Positions 50,086-64,000 of a DNA stretch of 64,000 nt are shown here, piece after piece. The notes beneath the pieces are model-generated. The model saw only the letters and a program-made list of their open reading frames with translations. It was not told the origin of the DNA and did no database searches. The DNA is from Demequina maris (GTDB lineage Bacteria > Actinomycetota > Actinomycetes > Actinomycetales > Demequinaceae): the NCBI RefSeq assembly GCF_000971155.1, contig NZ_BBLX01000005.1, positions 1 through 64,000 of the forward strand, given 5' to 3'. Made by a program: the position numbers and the translations under genes. Numbering within the stretch: the first letter of the stretch is position 1; each line of letters starts with the position of its first letter.

Positions 50086-50343
50086 GTGAGCGAATCTGCC
50101 GTGACGGATTCCGGAGAGAAGGACCCGCGGCACGAGTCGCGCGAGGGTCTCAACATCTTCGGACGCATCGCGCTGTTCGTGCGCCAGGTCATCTCCGAGC
50201 TGCGACGTGTGGTCACCCCCACGCGCCAGGAGCTGATCCGCTACATCTGGATCGTTCTCGGCTTCGTGGCCGTCATGATGATCCTGGTGTTCGCGCTGGA
50301 CCTCGTGTTCGGCTGGATCTCGGCGAAGGTGTTCGGCGGCTGA
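50086..50343 (+). CDS. secE: Preprotein translocase subunit SecE
   Basis: 85-residue single-helix subunit that stabilises SecY in the Sec channel. The amphipathic V-R-Q-V-I-S-E-L-R-R-V-V-T-P-T hinge (about 33-47) precedes one membrane helix (about 53-76). GTG 50086 with AGAGAAGGA upstream. Followed by nusG after 23 bases. Confidence 0.95.
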   Translation: MSESAVTDSGEKDPRHESREGLNIFGRIALFVRQVISELRRVVTPTRQELIRYIWIVLGFVAVMMILVFALDLVFGWISAKVFGG

Positions 50344-50366
50344 GGCCGCTACTAGGGGAGTGAGTG

Positions 50367-51086
50367 ATGAGCGACGACAAGACTGACGAGACCGTGTCCG
50401 TGGACGAGGCGACCCTCGCCGAGGAGACGGTGGATGTCGACGCGCCCGCCGAGGCGCCCGTCGACGAGACCCCCATCGACGCGCCGCCGGCCGACCCGGT
50501 CGCCGAGTTCAAGGCGAAGCTGCGCACCCTCGAGGGTGACTGGTACGTCGTCCACAGCTACTCGGGCCACGAGAAGCGCGTGAAGCAGGCGATCGAGCAC
50601 CGCATCGAGAGCCTCCACATGGAGGACTACATCTTCCAGGTCGAGGTGACGATGGAGGAGGTCGCCGAGATCAAGGGCGGCCAGCGCAAGCTCGTCACCC
50701 GCGTCCGGATGCCCGGATACGTCCTGGTGCGCATGTACCTCACGGACGAGTCCTGGGGCGCCGTGCGCAACACCCCGGGCGTCACCGGCTTCGTCGGCCA
50801 CGCCCACAACCCCGTCCCGCTCACCATCGACGAGGTGTACTCGATGCTGGCGCCCAAGGAGGTGGCCGAGGCGGCCGCCGCCGAGGAGACCGCCACGCAG
50901 CAGGCGCCCGTCGAGGTCGAGTTCGAGGTCGGCGAGTCGGTCACCGTCATCGACGGCCCGTTCGCGACCCTCCCGGGCACGATCTCGGAGATCTCGGCTG
51001 AGTCCCAGAAGCTCCACGTGCTCGTCTCCATCTTCGGCCGGGAGACCCCGGTCGAGCTGTCGTTCACGCAGGTCACCAAGATCTAG
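50367..51086 (+). CDS. nusG: Transcription termination/antitermination factor NusG
   Basis: 239 residues. An acidic Ala/Asp/Glu extension (about 1-50) typical of actinobacteria precedes the NGN domain ([20 protein letters not shown]). The C-terminal KOW domain ([11 protein letters not shown]) binds Rho or S10. ATG 50367 is preferred to the in-frame GTG one codon upstream; AGGGGAG precedes it. Confidence 0.97.
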   Translation: MSDDKTDETVSVDEATLAEETVDVDAPAEAPVDETPIDAPPADPVAEFKAKLRTLEGDWYVVHSYSGHEKRVKQAIEHRIESLHMEDYIFQVEVTMEEVAEIKGGQRKLVTRVRMPGYVLVRMYLTDESWGAVRNTPGVTGFVGHAHNPVPLTIDEVYSMLAPKEVAEAAAAEETATQQAPVEVEFEVGESVTVIDGPFATLPGTISEISAESQKLHVLVSIFGRETPVELSFTQVTKI

Positions 51087-51146
51087 TTCGCGACAGCGAA
51101 CCTGCGGCCGCCAAGCCGCACAGGCAACAAGATAAGGACCCTCAAC

Positions 51147-51581
51147 ATGGCACCCGCGAAGAAGAAGAAGGTCACTGGGCTGATCAAGCTTCAGATCCAG
51201 GCCGGCGCCGCCAACCCTGCCCCGCCGGTCGGTCCGGCGCTCGGTCAGCACGGCGTCAACATCATGGAGTTCTGCAAGGCGTACAACGCCGCGACCGAGT
51301 CGCAGCGTGGCAACGTCGTGCCCGTCGAGATCACGGTGTACGAGGACCGCTCGTTCACGTTCGTGCTCAAGACCCCTCCGGCCGCCGAGCTCATCAAGAA
51401 GGCTGCCGGCGTCGCCAAGGGCTCGGGCACCCCGCACACCGCCAAGGTCGGCAACCTGACCGAGGCCCAGGTGCGTGAGATCGCCGAGGCCAAGATGGCC
51501 GACCTCAACGCCAACGACATCGACGCCGCCGCGAAGATCATCGCCGGCACCGCCCGCTCCATGGGCATCACGGTCTCCTAA
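51147..51581 (+). CDS. rplK: 50S ribosomal protein L11
   Basis: 144-residue protein of the GTPase-associated stalk base, the thiostrepton site with 23S rRNA. Opening [11 protein letters not shown] and the Pro-rich [12 protein letters not shown] are diagnostic. A small GTTCGC/GCGAAC hairpin (51087-51102) lies in the gap after nusG. Confidence 0.97.
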   Translation: MAPAKKKKVTGLIKLQIQAGAANPAPPVGPALGQHGVNIMEFCKAYNAATESQRGNVVPVEITVYEDRSFTFVLKTPPAAELIKKAAGVAKGSGTPHTAKVGNLTEAQVREIAEAKMADLNANDIDAAAKIIAGTARSMGITVS

Positions 51582-51648
51582 GGACCACACCACCCCAGTG
51601 GGAGGGCCGCGCTGGCCCGCAACCACGAACTGCAAAGGAAGATCGCAG

Positions 51649-52347
51649 ATGACCAAGCGCTCCAAGGCTTACCGCGACGCAGCCCAGCTCGTCGACCGCA
51701 GCCAGCTGTACACGCCGCTCGAGGCCCTCCGCCTCGCGCAGAAGACGTCCTCGAAGAACACCGACTCGACCATCGACGTCGTGTTCAAGCTCGGCGTCGA
51801 CCCCCGTCACGCGGACCAGATGGTCCGTTCCACCGTCATCCTGCCGAACGGCACCGGCAAGACCGCCAGGGTCCTGGTCTTCGCCAACGGTGACAAGGCA
51901 GAGGCCGCCCGCGAGGCGGGCGCCGACATCGTCGGTGGTGACGAGCTCATCACCGAGGTCGCGGAGGGTCGCGCGGACTTCGACGCCGTCGTCGCCACCC
52001 CCGACCTCATGGGCAAGGTGGGTCGCCTGGGCCGCGTGCTCGGCCCCCGCGGCCTCATGCCGAACCCCAAGACGGGCACCGTGACGATGGACGTGGCCAA
52101 GGCCGTGTCCGACATCAAGGGCGGAAAGATCGAGTTCCGCGTCGACAAGCACGCCAACCTGCACACCGTGCTGGGCAAGGCGTCGTTCGGCGACGCGAAG
52201 CTGCTCGAGAACTACCAGGCCGTCATCGACGAGGTGCTCCGCGCCAAGCCGTCGGCCTCGAAGGGTCGTTACATCATCAAGGCCGCCATCTCCGCGACGC
52301 AGGGCCCGGGCATCCCGGTCGACGCGCTCGCGAAGGCCGAGGCGTAA
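51649..52347 (+). CDS. rplA: 50S ribosomal protein L1
   Basis: 232-residue protein of the L1 stalk, which helps E-site tRNA release and often represses its own operon. Marks are [16 protein letters not shown] and the ending A-A-I-S-A-T. ATG 51649 with AAGGAAG upstream; in-frame upstream codons lie in rplK. Confidence 0.97.
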   Translation: MTKRSKAYRDAAQLVDRSQLYTPLEALRLAQKTSSKNTDSTIDVVFKLGVDPRHADQMVRSTVILPNGTGKTARVLVFANGDKAEAAREAGADIVGGDELITEVAEGRADFDAVVATPDLMGKVGRLGRVLGPRGLMPNPKTGTVTMDVAKAVSDIKGGKIEFRVDKHANLHTVLGKASFGDAKLLENYQAVIDEVLRAKPSASKGRYIIKAAISATQGPGIPVDALAKAEA

Positions 52348-52381
52348 CACCCCGCCCCAGCTGGCAACAGACTCTCTGGCA

Positions 52382-52406
52382 GCCCGACCGGCGATCCCGG
52401 TCGGGC
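52382..52406 (+). terminator. Terminator 1 after rplA
   Basis: GCCCGACCGG/CCGGTCGGGC with loop CGATC, 35 bases past the rplA stop. Confidence 0.75.
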
Positions 52407-52458
52407 CGCGGAGAAGGGCCGCCCACGCGACGCCACAGCGTCCCAAGCGCGGCCCACC

Positions 52459-52488
52459 GGCCCGGCTCCCCTCAAGGGGAGCCGGGCC
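52459..52488 (+). terminator. Terminator 2 after rplA
   Basis: GGCCCGGCTCCCCT/AGGGGAGCCGGGCC, near-continuous 14-bp stem with a TCAA-type loop, then CTCTCGCTTT. A strong second stop that separates rplKA from rplJL transcription. Confidence 0.85.
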
Positions 52489-52565
52489 CTCTCGCTTTCC
52501 CGGGGGGACGCTGCGCGGGCGACGGCCCGCCTCGAGGCCTCCCCGCATCGTCCCGCCGGAACGAT

Positions 52566-52594
52566 TTGCGGACGATGCGCGGGTCGCGTACTAT
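52566..52594 (+). promoter_or_regulatory. Promoter of rplJ-rplL
   Basis: TTGCGG (52566-52571), 17-base spacer, TACTAT (52589-52594). A GGACGATGC word (52570-52578) overlaps the -35 end and spacer. The implied leader is about 220 bases. Confidence 0.65.
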
Positions 52595-52599
52595 GGACG

Positions 52600-52821
52600 A
52601 GCCCAAGACCGCCGGTCGTCGGGCCCGGTTCTTCCGGGTTCGGCCGAAGTCCCGCTCATGCGGGGTCCAGCGCAGGTGAAGCTGACAGCGCCGAGTGCGC
52701 GAACGTCTGGGCGGCCCACGGGCCGCCCTTTCTGTTTGCGGACCAGGCCCCCGGCCCCGCCTGCGCGGGGCCTTTCTCATGTGGGGGATGGGACGGGCGG
52801 TCATCCGAAGGAAGGACAAAC
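52600..52821 (+). ncRNA. rplJ leader (L10-leader type) with tandem hairpins
   Basis: About 220-base leader with strong secondary structure. GGGCGGCCC/GGGCCGCCC (52709-52728) is followed by TTTCTGTTTG and GGCCCCGC/GCGGGGCC (52753-52772) by TTTCTC, the only clear U-tract terminators in the window. This fits autogenous control by the L10-(L7/L12) complex, as known for rplJ leaders. The L10 binding kink-turn was not resolved by eye. Confidence 0.6.
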
Positions 52822-53343
52822 ATGGCGACGCCAGACAAGGTGAACGCTGTTGCGGAGATCGCGGACCAGTTCCGTGCCTCCTCGGCGGTGCTGATCACCG
52901 AGTACCGCGGCCTCTCCGTCCCGCAGCTCGCGAAGCTGCGCGGTGAGATCCGCGGCGCCGCGACCTACAAGGTCGCGAAGAACACTCTGACGGCGCTCGC
53001 GGCCAAGGACGCCGGCATCGAGGGTCTCGACGACCTTCTGACCGGCCCCACGGCCATCGCATTCGTGACCGGTGACCCGGTCGAGGCTGCGAAGGGTCTC
53101 AAGGCTTTTGCCAAGGAGAACGACAAGCTCGTCATCAAGGGCGGCGTTCTCGAGGGCAAGGTGATCTCTGCTGATGAGGTCAAGAAGCTGGCGGACCTCG
53201 AGTCCCGCGAGGTTCTGCTCGCCAAGGCTGCCGGCGCCATGAAGGCGTCGCTCTTTGGTGCTGCATACCTGTTCCAGGCACCGCTTGCTCAGGCAGCGCG
53301 CGCCGTCGACGCCCTGCGTGCGAAGCAGGAAGACGCGGCCTAA
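52822..53343 (+). CDS. rplJ: 50S ribosomal protein L10
   Basis: 173-residue stalk anchor that carries L7/L12 dimers and binds 23S rRNA with L11. Marks are Y-R-G-L-S-V, K-V-A-K-N-T-L and an Ala-rich C-terminal helix for L7/L12. ATG 52822 with GAAGGA upstream. Its leader suggests attenuation. Confidence 0.97.
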   Translation: MATPDKVNAVAEIADQFRASSAVLITEYRGLSVPQLAKLRGEIRGAATYKVAKNTLTALAAKDAGIEGLDDLLTGPTAIAFVTGDPVEAAKGLKAFAKENDKLVIKGGVLEGKVISADEVKKLADLESREVLLAKAAGAMKASLFGAAYLFQAPLAQAARAVDALRAKQEDAA

Positions 53344-53400
53344 GGGCCGCACCCCACTACACACATCTGCTTCACGCAGGCAAGAGAGAAGGAAGTCATC

Positions 53401-53787
53401 ATGGCTAAGCTCACCACCGAGGAGCTCATCGAGCAGTTCAAGGAGCTCTCGCTCATCGAGCTCTCGGAGTTCGTGAAGGCGTTCGAGGAGACCTTCGAGG
53501 TCACCGCCGCCGCTCCGGTCGCCGTTGCCGCTGCCCCCGCCGCCGGCGGCGAGGCCGCTGCCGAGGTCGAGGAGAAGGACGAGTTCGACGTCATCCTCGC
53601 CGCGGTCGGCGACAAGAAGATCCAGGTCATCAAGGAGGTGCGCGCGCTCACGTCGCTCGGCCTCGGTGAGGCCAAGGCGCTCGTGGACGAGGCCCCCAAG
53701 GCCATCCTCGAGGGCGCGAAGAAGGACGACGCCGAGAAGGCCAAGGCTCAGCTCGAGGCCGCCGGCGCCACCGTCGAGCTCAAGTAA
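53401..53787 (+). CDS. rplL: 50S ribosomal protein L7/L12
   Basis: 128-residue acidic stalk protein that recruits translational GTPases. N-terminal dimer helix ([13 protein letters not shown]), an Ala-rich flexible hinge (about 36-55) and the C-terminal domain with K-I-Q-V-I-K-E-V-R and [21 protein letters not shown] precedes the ATG. Confidence 0.98.
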   Translation: MAKLTTEELIEQFKELSLIELSEFVKAFEETFEVTAAAPVAVAAAPAAGGEAAAEVEEKDEFDVILAAVGDKKIQVIKEVRALTSLGLGEAKALVDEAPKAILEGAKKDDAEKAKAQLEAAGATVELK

Positions 53788-53813
53788 GCTCGCTTCGGCA
53801 TAGCCGCACTTCT

Positions 53814-53849
53814 GAACGGGGTCGGGTCCGCAAGGGCCCGGCCCCGTTC
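53814..53849 (+). terminator. Terminator after rplL
   Basis: GAACGGGG pairs with CCCCGTTC and the stem continues inward (with two G-U pairs) to a GCAA tetraloop, 16 pairs in all. Confidence 0.85.
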
Positions 53850-53864
53850 TGCCGTACTCGGCGG

Positions 53865-53912
53865 GGGACGATGCGTCGGCGAGGGGCCCCTCGCGCGCCC
53901 GCGCATCGTCCC
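53865..53912. repeat. Nested inverted repeats between rplL and rpoB
   Basis: Outer arms are GGGACGATGCG (53865-53875) and CGCATCGTCCC (53902-53912), two oppositely oriented copies of the GGACGATGC word. Inside is the perfect palindrome GCGAGGGGCCCCTCGC (53879-53894). It is downstream of the rplL terminator and about 55 bases upstream of the rpoB -35. Confidence 0.7.
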
Positions 53913-53965
53913 GGGTCGCAATTCGGGAACGTGCGGCGTGTCGGCTGGCGCAGGGCGCAGCGGAC

Positions 53966-53994
53966 TGGACAAACCTTGCGCCCGCCTGTAGTCT
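53966..53994 (+). promoter_or_regulatory. rpoB-rpoC promoter
   Basis: TGGACA (53966-53971), 17-base spacer, TAGTCT (53989-53994), giving a leader of about 135 bases before the TTG start. A second, weaker pair is TTGCGC (54001-54006) with CATATG (54025-54030). Confidence 0.55.
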
Positions 53995-54134
53995 GACGAC
54001 TTGCGCTGTCTATCGCCCTGCCCTCATATGCCTACCTGGCGTGCGTCCGCTTGTAGCGGGTTTCGCCCCAGGATCCGGTGGAGCCGCGGCTAGGCATCGT
54101 GGTCACGCACGATCATAAAGGGAAGGAACCACCC

Positions 54135-57608
<3,474 letters not shown>

Positions 57609-57681
57609 CGAGCCCCGAGCTCAACTCCATACAGGACAAGTTTTGGTGCCGGCATCCCGCCGGCAGTAAGGAAGTAGAACC

Positions 57682-61551
<3,870 letters not shown>

Positions 61552-61586
61552 CAACCGACGGGGCCGGGCGGGCGTGATGTCCGCTT

Positions 61587-61615
61587 TTGACGGCGGCGCG
61601 GAGCACAGGTATCTT
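61587..61615 (+). promoter_or_regulatory. Promoter of the rpsL-rpsG-fusA (str) operon
   Basis: TTGACG (61587-61592), 17-base spacer, TATCTT (61610-61615), the best consensus promoter in the window. Leader about 130 bases. Confidence 0.7.
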
Positions 61616-61752
61616 AGATGCTTGTGCCCGCGTCGCCGGGCCCCCGAGTCGCGCCTGCGGTGCGACACCCGATGGAACGACACGCCCGGGCGCGGGGGTC
61701 GGGCCGACACGAATAAAACGTTCCCGCAGAACCACAGAGACACGGAGAAGTA

Positions 61753-62127
61753 GTGCCTACGATTCAGCAGCTGGTCAGGAAGGGCCGCCACCCCAAGGCC
61801 TCGAAGACCAAGACCCCGGCTCTTCAGTCGAGCCCCCAGCGTCGCGGCGTGTGCACGCGCGTCTACACGACCACCCCCAAGAAGCCGAACTCGGCGCTCC
61901 GCAAGGTGGCCCGTGTCCGTCTGTCCACCGGCATCGAGGTCACCGCGTACATCCCCGGTGAGGGCCACAACCTCCAGGAGCACTCGATCGTGCTCGTGCG
62001 CGGCGGCCGTGTGAAGGACCTCCCCGGTGTCCGTTACAAGATCATCCGTGGCTCGCTCGACACCCAGGGTGTCAAGAACCGCAAGCAGGCTCGCAGCCGC
62101 TACGGCGCGAAGATGGAGAAGAAGTAA
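61753..62127 (+). CDS. rpsL: 30S ribosomal protein S12
   Basis: 124-residue decoding-centre protein. Lys43 in P-K-K-P-N-S-A-L and the later V-K-D-L-P-G loop are wild type, so no streptomycin-resistance change is seen. GTG 61753 with GGAGAAG upstream. The stop shares one base with the rpsG ATG. Confidence 0.98.
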   Translation: MPTIQQLVRKGRHPKASKTKTPALQSSPQRRGVCTRVYTTTPKKPNSALRKVARVRLSTGIEVTAYIPGEGHNLQEHSIVLVRGGRVKDLPGVRYKIIRGSLDTQGVKNRKQARSRYGAKMEKK

Positions 62128-62597
62128 TGCCTCGCAAGGGACCGGCCCCCAAGCGGCCGATCATCAACGACCCCGTCTACGGCGCGCCGGTCGTCACGCA
62201 GCTCATCAACAAGGTCCTCCTCGACGGCAAGAAGTCGACGGCCGAGGCCATCGTGTACGGCGCGCTCGAGGGCGTCCGTGAGAAGTCGGGTCAGGACCCG
62301 GTCGTCGTGCTCAAGCGCGCGCTGGACAACATCCGCCCGGCCCTCGAGGTCCGCAGCCGCCGCGTCGGTGGCGCGACCTACCAGGTCCCCGTCGACGTGC
62401 GCCCCGTGCGTCAGACCACGCTCGGCCTGCGCTGGCTGGTCGACTTCTCGCGCCAGCGTCGCGAGAAGACCATGACCGAGCGCCTCATGAACGAGATCCT
62501 CGACGCGTCCAACGGCCTCGGCGCCGCGGTCAAGCGCCGCGAGGACATGCACAAGATGGCCGAGTCGAACAAGGCCTTCGCGCACTACCGCTGGTAG
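62127..62597 (+). CDS. rpsG: 30S ribosomal protein S7
   Basis: 156-residue primary 16S binder that nucleates the 30S head. Starts P-R-K-G-P-A-P-K-R and ends [10 protein letters not shown] as usual. ATG overlaps the rpsL stop; fusA follows after 40 bases. Confidence 0.98.
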   Translation: MPRKGPAPKRPIINDPVYGAPVVTQLINKVLLDGKKSTAEAIVYGALEGVREKSGQDPVVVLKRALDNIRPALEVRSRRVGGATYQVPVDVRPVRQTTLGLRWLVDFSRQRREKTMTERLMNEILDASNGLGAAVKRREDMHKMAESNKAFAHYRW

Positions 62598-62637
62598 TCG
62601 CAGGCCCCTCTCGACGGAAACTCAAGGAGATCCTCAC

Positions 62638-64000
62638 GTGGCACAGGACGTGCTCACGGACCTGAAGAAGGTCCGCAACATCGGCATCATGGCTCACATC
62701 GATGCCGGCAAGACGACCACCACCGAGCGCATCCTGTTCTACACGGGTGTCAACTACAAGATCGGTGAGACCCACGACGGCGCGTCGACGACCGACTGGA
62801 TGGAGCAGGAGCAGGAGCGCGGCATCACCATCACCTCCGCCGCGGTGACCTGCTTCTGGAACGACAACCAGATCAACATCATCGACACCCCGGGTCACGT
62901 CGACTTCACCGTCGAGGTGGAGCGCTCGCTCCGCGTGCTCGACGGCGCGGTCGCGGTGTTCGACGGCAAGGAGGGCGTGGAGCCCCAGTCGGAGACCGTG
63001 TGGCGCCAGGCGGACAAGTACGACGTCCCGCGCATCTGCTTCGTCAACAAGATGGACAAGCTCGGTGCGGACTTCTACTTCACCGTCGACACCATCAAGT
63101 CGCGCCTCGGTGCGAAGCCGCTCGTCATCCAGCTGCCCATCGGCGCGGAGAACGACTTCCTGGGCGTCATCGACCTGGTGCAGATGAAGGCCCTCGTGTG
63201 GCCCGGCGACGCCAAGGGCGACGTGACCATGGGCGCCAAGTACGAGATCGAGGAGATCCCCGCGGACCTGGCCGACAAGGCCGAGGAGTACCGCGCGGAG
63301 CTGCTCGAGACCGTCGCGGAGTCCGACGAGACGCTGCTCGAGAAGTACCTCGGCGGCGAGGACCTCACCGTCGACGAGATCAAGGCCGCCATCCGCAAGA
63401 TGACGATCAACTCGGAGCTCTACCCGGTGCTCTGCGGCTCGGCGTTCAAGAACCGCGGCGTGCAGCCCATGCTCGACGCGGTCGTGGACTACCTCCCGGG
63501 CCCGCTCGACGTCCCCGCCATCCAGGGCCACGACGTCCGTGACGAGGAGAAGATCGTGGAGCGTCACGCCGACGCCGACGAGCCCTTCTCGGCCCTCGCG
63601 TTCAAGGTCGTCGCGCACCCGTTCTTCGGTCGCCTCACCTACATCCGCGTGTACTCGGGCAAGCTCGAGTCGGGTGCGCAGATCATCAACTCGACCAAGG
63701 GCAAGAAGGAGCGCATCGGGAAGATCTTCCAGATGCACGCCAACAAGGAGAACCCGGTCGACGGCGTGACCGCGGGCCACATCTACGCGGTGATCGGCCT
63801 CAAGGACACCACCACCGGTGACACCCTGTGCGACTCGAACGACCAGGTCGTCCTCGAGTCGATGACCTTCCCCGAGCCCGTGATCCACGTGGCGGTCGAG
63901 CCCAAGACCAAGGGCGACCAGGAGAAGATGTCGGTCGCGATCCAGAAGCTCGCCGAGGAGGACCCGACCTTCCGCGTCCGCCTCGACGAGGAGACCGGCC
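62638..64000 (+). CDS. fusA: Elongation factor G (3' end outside window)
   Basis: Ribosomal translocase. 454 residues are present: G1 [10 protein letters not shown], switch I R-G-I-T-I-T, G3 D-T-P-G-H-V-D-F and G4 N-K-M-D, then domain II. GTG 62638 with AAGGAGA upstream. The frame is open at the right edge. Confidence 0.97.
   Translation, partial: MAQDVLTDLKKVRNIGIMAHIDAGKTTTTERILFYTGVNYKIGETHDGASTTDWMEQEQERGITITSAAVTCFWNDNQINIIDTPGHVDFTVEVERSLRVLDGAVAVFDGKEGVEPQSETVWRQADKYDVPRICFVNKMDKLGADFYFTVDTIKSRLGAKPLVIQLPIGAENDFLGVIDLVQMKALVWPGDAKGDVTMGAKYEIEEIPADLADKAEEYRAELLETVAESDETLLEKYLGGEDLTVDEIKAAIRKMTINSELYPVLCGSAFKNRGVQPMLDAVVDYLPGPLDVPAIQGHDVRDEEKIVERHADADEPFSALAFKVVAHPFFGRLTYIRVYSGKLESGAQIINSTKGKKERIGKIFQMHANKENPVDGVTAGHIYAVIGLKDTTTGDTLCDSNDQVVLESMTFPEPVIHVAVEPKTKGDQEKMSVAIQKLAEEDPTFRVRLDEETG

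Overview
The window is chromosomal DNA of a very GC-rich Gram-positive actinobacterium. The likely order is Micrococcales, close to the Cellulomonas/Demequina lineages, but genus is a guess. Evidence: many GTG and some TTG starts, an rpmG - hadA - hadB - murB gene set, ferredoxin-dependent sulfite reductase with an FprA-type reductase, and the order aminotransferase - tRNA-Trp - secE - nusG - rplK - rplA - rplJ - rplL - rpoB - rpoC - rpsL - rpsG - fusA. There is no rRNA, CRISPR array, insertion sequence or complete prophage.

Layout. 1-1917: a cellulose-synthase-like glycosyltransferase running off the left edge. 2129-9169: assimilatory sulfur reduction (cysH, sir, fprA) interrupted by a TPR-DUF4037/DUF4125 pair of unknown function. 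9400-12491: housekeeping singles (HtpX protease, isochorismatase-like hydrolase, DHFR-like protein, NTF2-like protein, YajQ). 12614-14190: tRNA-Tyr followed by a three-gene secreted/phage-tail-like cassette. 14295-15761: sugar MFS porter. 15923-23165: polyamine uptake and breakdown (amine oxidase, four-gene ABC importer, transaminase). 23284-25075: an AlkX-like DNA glycosylase, tRNA-Thr, tRNA-Met and rpmG. 25178-28908: a TetR/hydrolase pair and two tandem membrane-anchored EEP-family proteins. 28952-29829: hadA-hadB. 30008-36536: purine permease, LacI regulator, two related MFS carriers and murB. 36725-46720: two ABC systems, two two-component systems and two small acidic secreted proteins. 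46828-49566: aspartate-type aminotransferase, SHOCT protein and an AbiEi/DUF559-like protein. 49964-64000: tRNA-Trp and the transcription/translation block secE to fusA (fusA cut by the right edge).

How the genes work together. CysH and Sir reduce activated sulfate to sulfide and FprA can supply the reduced ferredoxin. The polyamine block imports putrescine or spermidine and removes its amino groups. MurB and HadAB serve envelope synthesis. The last 14 kb is the core ribosome and RNA polymerase block, with recognisable promoters, attenuators and terminators.

The most unusual signal is not a gene. The 10-base word GGACGATGCG (core GGACGATGC) occurs 29 times on either strand. By composition fewer than one copy of the core is expected. 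It is enriched between genes, forms inverted pairs that act as terminator stems, sits in coding DNA almost only in two reading frames that use uncommon codons, and is absent from the rpoB-fusA end. It resembles a DNA-uptake or chromosome-architecture word. Other points of interest are a paired element upstream of the DUF4037 gene and fprA, a shared operator before two acidic secreted proteins next to a two-component system, and alternative hairpins before the purine permease.
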